Of a stretch of 13,175 nt of DNA, positions 1 through 6,608 are shown piece by piece. The DNA lies in contig USQO01000058.1 of NCBI GenBank assembly GCA_900556845.1, forward strand, positions 1 through 13,175, read 5' to 3'. The notes beneath the pieces are model-generated. The model was given only the letters and a program-made list of their open reading frames with translations, searched no databases and was not told the origin of the DNA. Within the stretch, counting starts at the first letter, position 1. Each line of letters opens with the position of its first letter. The translations under genes and the position numbers were made by a program. The stretch is from an uncultured Bacteroides sp. Lineage in GTDB: Bacteria > Bacteroidota > Bacteroidia > Bacteroidales > Bacteroidaceae.

Positions 1-54
1 CCAACGACCCTCTGATTAACAGTCAGATGCTCTAACCGACTGAGCTACTGAAGA
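1..54 (-). tRNA. tRNA-Asn (GUU), partial, cut by left window edge
   Basis: This is the 5' two thirds of an asparagine tRNA read on the minus strand. It holds the 5' acceptor strand, D arm, anticodon arm with loop CTGTTAA (anticodon GUU, plus-strand positions 18-20), variable loop and the first T-stem bases. The remaining 20 bases lie outside the window. It is base-for-base identical to positions 101-154, which belong to the complete copy. The gene is probably intact; only the window truncates it. A 26-base spacer (55-80) with no promoter motif separates it from the upstream copy, so both are probably cut from one precursor. Confidence 0.95.
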
Positions 55-80
55 ATGCTTGCAATTAAGTTTTATAAGAG

Positions 81-154
81 CTCTTCAGGTTGGACTTGAA
101 CCAACGACCCTCTGATTAACAGTCAGATGCTCTAACCGACTGAGCTACTGAAGA
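81..154 (-). tRNA. tRNA-Asn (GUU)
   Basis: A complete 74-base cloverleaf reads on the minus strand. The acceptor stem TCTTCAG/CTGAAGA pairs over 7 bp, the D stem GCTC/GAGC over 4 bp, the anticodon stem TCTGA/TCAGA over 5 bp and the T stem GTTGG/CCAAC over 5 bp. The anticodon loop CTGTTAA gives anticodon GUU at plus-strand positions 118-120. The discriminator base is G. No CCA end is encoded (the next minus-strand bases are CTC), so CCA must be added after transcription. It is the first of at least two tandem identical copies and is driven by a promoter at 179-210. Confidence 0.97.
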
Positions 155-178
155 AGGTTATTTTTCTCAATTGCGATG

Positions 179-210
179 CAAAGGTAGTAGGATATTTTGA
201 AATATGCAAT
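179..210 (-). promoter_or_regulatory. Bacteroides-type promoter for the tRNA-Asn genes
   Basis: On the minus strand TACCTTTG (179-186) matches the Bacteroidetes -7 consensus TAnnTTTG. ATTG (207-210) lies 20 bases upstream and fits the -33 box. This is the best promoter match in the region and sits about 25 bases before the tRNA 5' end, leaving a short 5' leader for processing. Its -33 box touches the -7 box of the divergent kinase promoter at position 210. Confidence 0.7.
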
Positions 211-217
211 ATCTTTG
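210..217 (+). promoter_or_regulatory. Putative -7 box for the PfkB-family kinase gene
   Basis: TATCTTTG on the plus strand fits TAnnTTTG exactly. No good TTG-type -33 box lies 19-21 bases upstream, so the promoter looks weak or needs help. Transcription would start near 223-225, only about 13 bases before the ATG at 237. That start would exclude the in-frame ATG at 204. Confidence 0.5.
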
Positions 218-236
218 CAAAAAAAAATACGCAAAA

Positions 237-1223
237 ATGGAAAAAATTATAGGTATAGGTAATGCACTGGTAGATGTCTTGTTTGCTGTAGACCGGGATG
301 AGATGCTACAGGATATGGGACTTCCGAAGGGAAGCATGCAGTTGGTGGATGAGGCTATGATGCTGAAAATTAGGGAGATGTATGCTGGTGAAAAGGTGCA
401 CAAGGCTACCGGTGGCTCGGCTGCCAATACGATTTACGCACTGGCTAATCTTGGAGCGGCCACAGGTTTCATCGGAAAGGCCGGTGAAGACGAACTGGGA
501 GATTTTTTTGCGAAGAACATGAAAAAAAATAATGTGGACCTGAAATTATTGCGTTCTTCACTTCCTACCGGGATTGCTTCTACATTTATTTCGCAGGACG
601 GACAGCGTACGTTTGCCACTTTTTTGGGGGCGGCGGCTACCTTGCATCCCGAAGATTTGTCGGTGGACATGTTCAAGGGGTATGCCTATTTCTATGTGGA
701 AGGTTATTTGCTGCAGGATAAAAAATTGATTATACGGGCTATGCAACTGGCAAAGGAGGCCGGGTTGCAGGTTTGTCTGGACTTGGCTAGTTATAATATT
801 GTAGCAGGGCAGGTAGATTTCTTCGACCAGCTGATAACGAAGTATGTGGACATTGTTTTTGCCAACGAGAGTGAAGCTTTGGCTTTTACAGGCAAGCAAC
901 CGGATGAGGCTGTGCATGAAATAGCGGCTAAGTGTAGTGTGGTTGTCCTGAAACTGGGAGGCGAGGGTGCCATTATCAAAAAAGGTACCGAGCTGATACG
1001 TATAGAGGCGGCTGATGTGAAAAAGGTGGTGGATACGACAGGGGCAGGCGACTTTTTTGCTGCCGGTTTTATGTATGGACTGATTTGCGGCTATTCGCTG
1101 GAGAAGTGTGCTGCACTGAGTAATATTCTGGCCGGACAGGTAATACAGATTGTGGGAGCCAATCTGAGCAAGCGCCGCTGGGAGCATATCCGTGAGGAGA
1201 TTGCCGTGCTGGTACAGCCATAA
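237..1223 (+). CDS. PfkB-family carbohydrate/adenosine kinase
   Basis: This is a 328-residue ribokinase-fold (PfkB) kinase, probably an ATP-dependent adenosine or sugar kinase of the cytoplasm. The N-terminal strand (IIGIGNALVDV) is typical of the family. The first PfkB signature region starts at the GG of residues 59-60 (TGGSAANTIYALANLG). The second signature, DTTGAGD at residues 266-272, carries the anion hole and the catalytic base Asp272. Length matches the family. The in-frame ATG at 204 would add 11 Lys/Tyr-rich residues but lies upstream of the likely transcription start, and family homology begins at MEKIIGIGN, so 237 is preferred. No Shine-Dalgarno is visible, only an A-rich leader. 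Homologues in Bacteroides are usually annotated as adenosine kinase; the exact substrate cannot be read from sequence. The next gene follows on the same strand after 112 bases. Confidence 0.88.
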   Translation: MEKIIGIGNALVDVLFAVDRDEMLQDMGLPKGSMQLVDEAMMLKIREMYAGEKVHKATGGSAANTIYALANLGAATGFIGKAGEDELGDFFAKNMKKNNVDLKLLRSSLPTGIASTFISQDGQRTFATFLGAAATLHPEDLSVDMFKGYAYFYVEGYLLQDKKLIIRAMQLAKEAGLQVCLDLASYNIVAGQVDFFDQLITKYVDIVFANESEALAFTGKQPDEAVHEIAAKCSVVVLKLGGEGAIIKKGTELIRIEAADVKKVVDTTGAGDFFAAGFMYGLICGYSLEKCAALSNILAGQVIQIVGANLSKRRWEHIREEIAVLVQP

Positions 1224-1335
1224 GGCAGCGGGCAACTGCATGAGCGGCAAATTAAGTTAAATATGCAGGATTTTCTACCGTAGGTTGCAGAATAATGTTT
1301 TTATTTGTGTCTGAATTTTAGATTATTGCATTATC
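1224..1335 (+). other. Intergenic region between kinase and S41 protease
   Basis: These 112 bases hold no gene. There is no strong terminator: only a weak GCAG/CTGC pairing near 1227-1240 is seen. A one-mismatch -7-like TTTATTTG occurs before the ATG but has no -33 box at the right distance. Whether the protease has its own promoter or is co-transcribed with the kinase cannot be decided here. Confidence 0.4.
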
Positions 1336-3051
1336 ATGAAGATAAATTCGAGATTTTTGTTGCTGGGAGGTATGGTGACACTGCTTGGAGCCGGTTTGCT
1401 GGGTTTCAAGGAAGACGACCGTAATTTCCAGATTGTGAAGAACCTAGATGTGTTCAACTCGGTCTTTAAGGAGCTGGATATGTTCTATGTAGATACGATT
1501 GATGCCGAAAAGATGATTCAGAACGGCATTAACGGTATGCTGGCACTGACTGACCCGTATACAGAGTATTATCCGGAGGAGGAGATGGGTAGCCTGAAAC
1601 AGATGATTACCGGAAAATATGCCGGTATCGGAGCTACTATCCGTTATTACGATGCGAAGGACCGTGTGGTGATTACGGAACCGCTGGAAGGTACTCCTGC
1701 TCAGGAGGCAGGTCTGAAGGCGGGTGACGTGATTCTTTCTGTAGGCGGAAAGGACATGGTGCGTGGCGATATGGAGAAAAACGAGCTGACGGATCATGTC
1801 AGTCAGGAGTTGCGGGGCGAACCGGGTACTTCTTTCTTATTGAAGGTGGAGAGACCGGGAAAGAACAAGCCGCAAGTACTGGAGTTCAAGATTACCCGAC
1901 GCAGTATCCGTCAGAATCCGATACCTTATTATGGAATGGTGGCCGACTCGGTAGGTTATCTGGCATTGTCGGAGTTTACCGAGAACTGTGCCAAGGACTT
2001 TAAGAAGGCTTTTATTGAGCTGAAGCAGAAAGGAGCGTCTTCGCTGGTTATCGACCTGCGTGGAAACGGAGGTGGTTCTTTGTCGGAAGCTGTGGATATC
2101 GTCAATCTGTTTGTTCCTAAGGGCAAGGAAATCGTTACGCTCAAGGGAAAGGTGAAACAGAGTGAAGAGGGTTATAAGACCGAAAGTGAGCCGGTAGATA
2201 CCGAAATTCCATTGGTAGTACTGGTAGACGGCAGTACGGCTTCGGCTGCAGAGATTGTAAGCGGTTCCTTGCAGGATTTGGACCGTGCCGTGATTGTGGG
2301 TAAGCGTACTTTTGGAAAAGGATTGGTGCAGGTGCCTCGTCCGCTGCCTTATAATGGTAGTCTGAAGGTGACAACGGCCAAATATTACATTCCAAGCGGA
2401 CGTTGTATACAGGCCATTGATTATGCCAAACGAAATGCCGATGGTTCGGTAGCCCGTACGCCCGACAGTCTGACGCACGTATTCCATACGGCTGCCGGCA
2501 GAGAGGTGCGTGACGGAGGTGGTATCCGGCCGGATATAGAGGTGAAAGGCGAAAAGTATCCGAATATCTTGTTCTATCTGATGAATGAGGATGTGATTTT
2601 CGACTATGGTACGCAGTATGTGCTGAATCATCCTCAGCTGGCTTCGGTGGCTGATTTCAAGCTGACCGACAAGGATTACGAGGACTTTAAGGCACTGGTG
2701 AAAGAAAAGAAATTTACGTACGACCGCCAGAGTGAGAAAGTGCTGAAAAACCTGAAAGAAGTAGCCGAATTCGAGGGCTATATGGATGATGCCAAGGCGG
2801 AGTTTGAAGCGCTCGAAAAGAAGCTGACGCATAATCTGGACCGTGATCTGGACCATTTCAAGAAGCCGATTCAGGAAATGATTGCGCAGGAAATTATCAA
2901 GCGTTATTTTTATCAGAAGGGGGCTTGTATGGAAAGACTGAAGGATGATGCGGATTTGAAGAAGGCGCTGGAAACTTTGGCCGACCAAACAAAATATGCG
3001 GGAATACTGACTGTGCCGGAAAAAACGGAAACAGCGGTTGCCAAGAAATAG
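1336..3051 (+). CDS. S41-family C-terminal processing protease (CtpA/Prc type)
   Basis: This 571-residue serine protease cuts proteins near their C-termini in the periplasm. A hydrophobic N-terminal segment (about residues 7-24) acts as a signal peptide or membrane anchor. A PDZ domain follows at about 95-185 (GIGATIRYYD, then the EAGLKAGDVILSVGG core), and then the S41 catalytic domain at about 200-405. The catalytic Ser303 lies in DGSTASAAE and the general-base Lys328 in GKRTFGKG. They are 25 residues apart, the same spacing as the Ser/Lys dyad of plant CtpA. The Asp-Leu-Arg-Gly-Asn-Gly-Gly-Gly strand (240-247) is also conserved. Residues about 415-555 form a charged, helical C-terminal extension of the kind common in Bacteroidetes S41 peptidases. 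The gene ends before a hairpin shared with convergent ispG. Confidence 0.93.
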   Translation: MKINSRFLLLGGMVTLLGAGLLGFKEDDRNFQIVKNLDVFNSVFKELDMFYVDTIDAEKMIQNGINGMLALTDPYTEYYPEEEMGSLKQMITGKYAGIGATIRYYDAKDRVVITEPLEGTPAQEAGLKAGDVILSVGGKDMVRGDMEKNELTDHVSQELRGEPGTSFLLKVERPGKNKPQVLEFKITRRSIRQNPIPYYGMVADSVGYLALSEFTENCAKDFKKAFIELKQKGASSLVIDLRGNGGGSLSEAVDIVNLFVPKGKEIVTLKGKVKQSEEGYKTESEPVDTEIPLVVLVDGSTASAAEIVSGSLQDLDRAVIVGKRTFGKGLVQVPRPLPYNGSLKVTTAKYYIPSGRCIQAIDYAKRNADGSVARTPDSLTHVFHTAAGREVRDGGGIRPDIEVKGEKYPNILFYLMNEDVIFDYGTQYVLNHPQLASVADFKLTDKDYEDFKALVKEKKFTYDRQSEKVLKNLKEVAEFEGYMDDAKAEFEALEKKLTHNLDRDLDHFKKPIQEMIAQEIIKRYFYQKGACMERLKDDADLKKALETLADQTKYAGILTVPEKTETAVAKK

Positions 3052-3078
3052 AAAGTCTGGATTTACTTGTATATAAAT

Positions 3079-3123
3079 AAAGCGGGGCTGCAAAAGAGTT
3101 TTTTCTTTATGCAGTTCCGCTTT
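3079..3123. terminator. Bidirectional hairpin between the S41 protease gene and ispG
   Basis: Arms at 3079-3092 and 3110-3123 form a 14-bp stem (AAAGCGG...CTGCA with TGCAG...CCGCTTT) containing two G-U or mismatch positions depending on strand. An inner AAAG/CTTT pairing can extend it. The downstream tract is more T-rich on the minus strand (TTTATTTATAT) than on the plus strand, so it should work best for the rpoN-ispG transcript. It lies between two convergent stop codons. Confidence 0.8.
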
Positions 3124-3138
3124 CTATGAAATGGGTAC

Positions 3139-4986
3139 TTAACAGTTTTCGTGATAGTCACCGTTTGCCTTTATCAGTTCAATCAGCTTTTCAACAGCTT
3201 GTTCTTCCGGAATATTCTTTTCGATACATTCCTTCCGTTTGTACAGACTGACTTTGCCTCGTCCGGCTCCTACATAACCGTAATCGGCATCGGCCATTTC
3301 GCCCGGACCGTTTACGATGCATCCCATGATTCCTATTTTCAAGCCTTTCAGGTGTGAAGTGGCTGCTTTTATGCGGGCTATCGTTGCTTCAAGGTCGTAA
3401 AGGGTACGTCCGCAACCCGGGCAGGAGATATATTCGGTTTTGGAAGTGCGCACTCTTCCTGCCTGCAGGATACCGAATGCTGTTTCGTCTACTTTCTGTA
3501 CCGGAATATCATTTCCTTGGTTGAAAAGTAAAATACCGTCGCATAAACCGTCGATGATGAGGGCACCCATGTCGGCAGCAGCTTTAATCTGAAGGTCTTC
3601 CAGATTGGTTTCGCTATAGTGCTGGAAGAATACTACCGGATTCTGTAATCCCTGACAGGTGAGCTGATGCACCAGTCCGCGGAATTCTCCCAAACGGTTG
3701 GGATGGTTGCTCTGTGCTACGATGACCACTTCGGGGTGCAGACGCAAGCCTGCTACTACCTCTTCGGTAAGGGCCATATAGGTCATGAACAGGAATTTCT
3801 GTTTGGCCGGATGGTGGTGCAGTTCGACCATCTGCTTGAAATTGAATGCCGGATAAGTGCCTTCTGTGCCGTCCCATACGTTGGCATCGACGATATACCC
3901 GGTGTTTGTATCGGCTTTTTCGGGTAATTGCTGTCCGCAGTAGATGTAATCGGGCTTGAACTGAGGATTCGTATCCAGGTTTCCTTCCAGTCGTGCGGAA
4001 ATAACTACCGGGAGATTGTCTCCGCCGATGTTTCCTACGGGCTGTGTCTTTCTGCGGGTAGGGTGGATGTAATTGAAGTCGGGTGCTTCCATACCTGGAA
4101 TGTACGGATGTCCGGCACGCTTCGTTACATAGTCTACCAGTTTGCGGGCAACCGGGATTTCTGCTTCGGGAGCCTCGCTCAGTGAAACGCGGATGGTATC
4201 GCCCAGTCCGTCGCATAACAGTGCTCCGATACCCAAAGCAGACTTGATACGGCCGTCTTCACCATCTCCGGCTTCGGTTACTCCCAAGTGGAGTGGGAAT
4301 GCCATATTCTCTGCTTCCATTTGCTGGGCCAGCAGACGTACGGTCTGTACCATGATGACGGTGTTCGAAGCTTTGATGGAGATAACCACATTGGTGAAAT
4401 TCTCTGCTACACAGATGCGCAGGAACTCCATGCAGGACTCGACCATTCCTTCGGGGGTATCACCGTAGCGCGACATGATGCGGTCGGACAGGGAGCCGTG
4501 GTTTACACCGATACGGATGGCTGTATGGTTCTCCTTGCAGATGTTGAGAAAAGGAACAAGGCGCTCGCGTATTTTCTGGATTTCCTGGGCATACTCTTCG
4601 TCGGTATATTCCAGTTTCTTGAAAGTGCGTGCGGCATCTACATAGTTGCCCGGGTTGATGCGTACCTTTTCGGCATAGAGGGCTGCCACATCTGCTACGT
4701 TCGGGTTGAAGTGGACATCTGCCACAAGTGGAGTGTCGTATCCCTGCGAGCGGAGACTCATGTTGATGTTTTTCAGGTTCTCTGCTTCGCGTACTCCCTG
4801 GGTAGTGAGACGGACGTATTCTCCACCAGCCTGAATGATGCGTTTGGCCTGTTCTACACAGGCTTCGGTATCCATGGTGACCGTGTTGGTCATACTCTGT
4901 ATGCGTATAGGATAAGCGCCACCCAAAGGAGTGGCGCCTACATATACTTCATTTGCCTGTCGGCGAGAATAATTGAAGTAATCCAT
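3139..4986 (-). CDS. ispG: 4-hydroxy-3-methylbut-2-enyl-diphosphate synthase, large three-domain form
   Basis: IspG (GcpE) converts methylerythritol cyclodiphosphate to HMBPP in the non-mevalonate isoprenoid pathway, in the cytoplasm. The protein is 615 residues against about 370 in E. coli. The N-terminal TIM barrel (about 1-285) opens with PIRIQSMTNT and includes VADVHFNP. A middle insert of roughly 220 residues (about 290-510) follows, and then the C-terminal iron-sulfur domain. The [4Fe-4S] ligands are Cys522 and Cys525 (CPGCGRT) and Cys556 (GIMGCIVNGPGE); the conserved acid is Glu563. The insert is the extra domain known from plant, chlamydial and Bacteroidetes enzymes, not a fusion specific to this genome. 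The start codon shares one base with the purE stop (TAATG), which suggests translational coupling. It is the last gene of the minus-strand run. Confidence 0.97.
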   Translation of the reverse strand: MDYFNYSRRQANEVYVGATPLGGAYPIRIQSMTNTVTMDTEACVEQAKRIIQAGGEYVRLTTQGVREAENLKNINMSLRSQGYDTPLVADVHFNPNVADVAALYAEKVRINPGNYVDAARTFKKLEYTDEEYAQEIQKIRERLVPFLNICKENHTAIRIGVNHGSLSDRIMSRYGDTPEGMVESCMEFLRICVAENFTNVVISIKASNTVIMVQTVRLLAQQMEAENMAFPLHLGVTEAGDGEDGRIKSALGIGALLCDGLGDTIRVSLSEAPEAEIPVARKLVDYVTKRAGHPYIPGMEAPDFNYIHPTRRKTQPVGNIGGDNLPVVISARLEGNLDTNPQFKPDYIYCGQQLPEKADTNTGYIVDANVWDGTEGTYPAFNFKQMVELHHHPAKQKFLFMTYMALTEEVVAGLRLHPEVVIVAQSNHPNRLGEFRGLVHQLTCQGLQNPVVFFQHYSETNLEDLQIKAAADMGALIIDGLCDGILLFNQGNDIPVQKVDETAFGILQAGRVRTSKTEYISCPGCGRTLYDLEATIARIKAATSHLKGLKIGIMGCIVNGPGEMADADYGYVGAGRGKVSLYKRKECIEKNIPEEQAVEKLIELIKANGDYHENC

Positions 4987-5495
4987 TAATTTGTCTTGTA
5001 TGTGTATTTAACTTCTTTCAGCTCTTCGTTGGCTTTTACAATCTTGTTTTTCAAGCCTTCCTTGTAGGCTGCAAATTTTTCGGCCAATGCAGCATCACTC
5101 AGAGCCAGCATCTGTACGGCCAGAATAGCTGCATTCATGGCACCGTTGATGGCTACGGTAGCTACTGGGATGCCGGGAGGCATCTGAATGATGGAGTAAA
5201 GTGCGTCTACTCCGTCCAGAACAGAACCTTTTACAGGAACGCCGATGACGGGAAGAGTAGTGTTGGCTGCAATTACTCCCGGCAGTGCTGCTGCCATGCC
5301 TGCTGCGGCGATAATTACTTTGAGGCCGCGGTCGGCTGCTCCTTTTGCAAACGCTTCTACCTCGGCCGGAGTACGGTGAGCCGAAAGGGCATTCATTTCA
5401 AAAGGAACTTGCATTTCGTCGAGCAGTTTGGCCGCTTTTTCCATTACTGGAAGATCGGATGTGCTGCCCATGATGATACTTACAATTGGTTTCAT
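4986..5495 (-). CDS. purE: 5-(carboxyamino)imidazole ribonucleotide mutase
   Basis: PurE (169 residues, normal length for the bacterial class I enzyme) moves the carboxyl group of N5-CAIR to give CAIR in de novo purine synthesis and forms an octamer. The phosphate-binding loop MGSTSD (9-14) and the SAHRTP motif with the active-site His40 are both present. The AAAGMAAALPGVIAA segment and the TTLPVIGVP strand that follows are typical. No purK lies beside it, so the N5-CAIR synthetase would be elsewhere. The gap to gcvH upstream is 12 bases and the stop overlaps the ispG start by one base, so the three genes are almost surely one transcript. Confidence 0.97.
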   Translation of the reverse strand: MKPIVSIIMGSTSDLPVMEKAAKLLDEMQVPFEMNALSAHRTPAEVEAFAKGAADRGLKVIIAAAGMAAALPGVIAANTTLPVIGVPVKGSVLDGVDALYSIIQMPPGIPVATVAINGAMNAAILAVQMLALSDAALAEKFAAYKEGLKNKIVKANEELKEVKYTYKTN

Positions 5496-5507
5496 AATTT
5501 GTTTTAT

Positions 5508-5888
5508 TTATTCATTAATGATATTCTTGTATGCTTCGGCATCCAGCAGCGTATCCATCTGAGAGAGGTCGCTGGGTTTGAGTTGGATAATCCAGCCTTC
5601 GCCATACGGGTCTTGGTTGACCAGTTCCGGGTTTTCTTCCAGAGCGCTGTTTACTTCCAGTACTTCGCCTGCTACAGGGAGGAAAAGGTCGGAAACTGTT
5701 TTTACGACTTCTATGCTGCCGAATACTTCGTTTTGCTCGAGTGTTTCACCGGCTGTAGGGACATCTACGAAAACAATGTCTCCCAGTTGTTCCTGTGCAT
5801 AGTCGGTGATTCCTACGTAGGCAATATCGCCTTCCAGACGAATCCATTCGTGTTCGCTGGTGTACTTTACGTTGTTTGGAAAATTCAT
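5508..5888 (-). CDS. gcvH: Glycine cleavage system H protein
   Basis: GcvH (126 residues) is the lipoyl carrier that shuttles the aminomethyl group between the P, T and L proteins of the glycine cleavage complex. The protein opens with the classic YTSEHEW segment. The lipoylated lysine is Lys63 in the motif GSIEVVKTVSDL, and the C-terminal GEGWIIQLKPSDL is also family-typical. All expected residues are present and the length is normal. The P, T and L partners are not in the window, so this is a stand-alone gcvH placed next to purE. Glycine cleavage supplies one-carbon units on folate, which purine synthesis uses, and that may explain the pairing (inference). Confidence 0.97.
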   Translation of the reverse strand: MNFPNNVKYTSEHEWIRLEGDIAYVGITDYAQEQLGDIVFVDVPTAGETLEQNEVFGSIEVVKTVSDLFLPVAGEVLEVNSALEENPELVNQDPYGEGWIIQLKPSDLSQMDTLLDAEAYKNIINE

Positions 5889-5920
5889 AATGTCTCGATT
5901 TTAAGGGTTTATATCTTGAT

Positions 5921-6604
5921 TCAAATAAACAAAATTCCGGTGATTCCACAAAATAAACCTACAATAAATCCGCCCAGTACCTCGGTAAGTGTATGCTGCT
6001 TGACGATGATGCGGGCCGAACCAAGCATCCCGGCAAGCAGAATGCTGACGCTTAGCCAGAAGACGGGATTGAAGTGGAAGATGAAACTGTAGGACAACAG
6101 GCCGCCTACCAGCAGACCGCTGCTGGCTACGTGGGTGCTTATCTTGATTTTCAGGTTTACCAGTGTACATATGATCATGCAAATCAGCGTGGCAATGATA
6201 ATGCCCGACATGTAGCGGGGAAGATGCAGCTTGTACATGGTGCCCAGACAGCCCAGATAACTGATGATGGTCAGTCCGTAAGGAATGAAACGGTTTTTCC
6301 GGTGGGTAAGTCCTTTGATGCCTAATCCGCTTATTTTCTGATGCAGATAGATGGCCAGCATGGGCAGCAATATGGTGAAGCAATATACCATGGACAGTAT
6401 AATGAGCTTGTATTGCAGGGGCATGATGCGCAAATAGGTGCAGAAGAACAATAGCAGAAAAGCTACCAGTGGAACCATGAAGGGAGTAAAGATGGCCGAA
6501 ATTACTCTGGCTATAAGGTATAGCTTGTCTTTCTGTATCGTTGTGTCTTCTGTTCTTTCTTCCGGATTGTGGAAGGTGAGCTGGTCAGGAATATTTGTTT
6601 CCAT
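5921..6604 (-). CDS. Divergent PAP2-family integral membrane protein
   Basis: This 227-residue membrane protein has about six hydrophobic segments (roughly 30-58, 65-87, 107-123, 131-151, 160-177, 180-226 in one or two parts). It resembles PAP2/type 2 phosphatidic acid phosphatases, which remove phosphate from lipid substrates such as undecaprenyl diphosphate or phosphatidylglycerol phosphate. The signature is degenerate. HRKNRFIP (101-108) stands for motif 1 (KxxxxxxRP), STH (156-158) for motif 2 (PSGH) and SARIIVKQHTLTE (196-208) for motif 3 (SRxxxxxHxxxD). His158, Arg198 and His204 are kept, while the final Asp is Glu208. Activity is therefore plausible but unproven. It starts 4 bases after the rpoN stop and ends 32 bases before gcvH. 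Confidence 0.72.
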   Translation of the reverse strand: METNIPDQLTFHNPEERTEDTTIQKDKLYLIARVISAIFTPFMVPLVAFLLLFFCTYLRIMPLQYKLIILSMVYCFTILLPMLAIYLHQKISGLGIKGLTHRKNRFIPYGLTIISYLGCLGTMYKLHLPRYMSGIIIATLICMIICTLVNLKIKISTHVASSGLLVGGLLSYSFIFHFNPVFWLSVSILLAGMLGSARIIVKQHTLTEVLGGFIVGLFCGITGILFI

Positions 6605-6608
6605 GTTG

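Noticed and set aside
1..154. The 100-base repeat as a CRISPR or mobile repeat
   Set aside because: The repeat unit is fully explained by two tRNA-Asn genes plus a spacer.
204..236. Upstream ATG for the PfkB-family kinase
   Set aside because: It precedes the likely transcription start and lies within promoter elements; family homology begins at the ATG at 237.
558..1250. Minus-strand reading frame (230 codons) opposite the PfkB-family kinase
   Set aside because: No recognisable domain, low-information composition, and full overlap with a gene carrying both PfkB signatures.
1837..3093. Long minus-strand reading frame (418 codons) opposite the S41 protease gene
   Set aside because: It lies wholly against a well-supported protease gene, is rich in His, Gln, Arg and Ile without any motif, and runs past the protease stop into the gap before the terminator. 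It is best explained as the antisense shadow of the codon pattern.
4288..4989. Plus-strand reading frame (233 codons) opposite ispG
   Set aside because: It mirrors ispG codons, has no family motif and no promoter in front of it.
5376..6092. Plus-strand reading frame across purE, gcvH and the PAP2-like gene
   Set aside because: It crosses three supported genes on the other strand and shows no coherent protein features.
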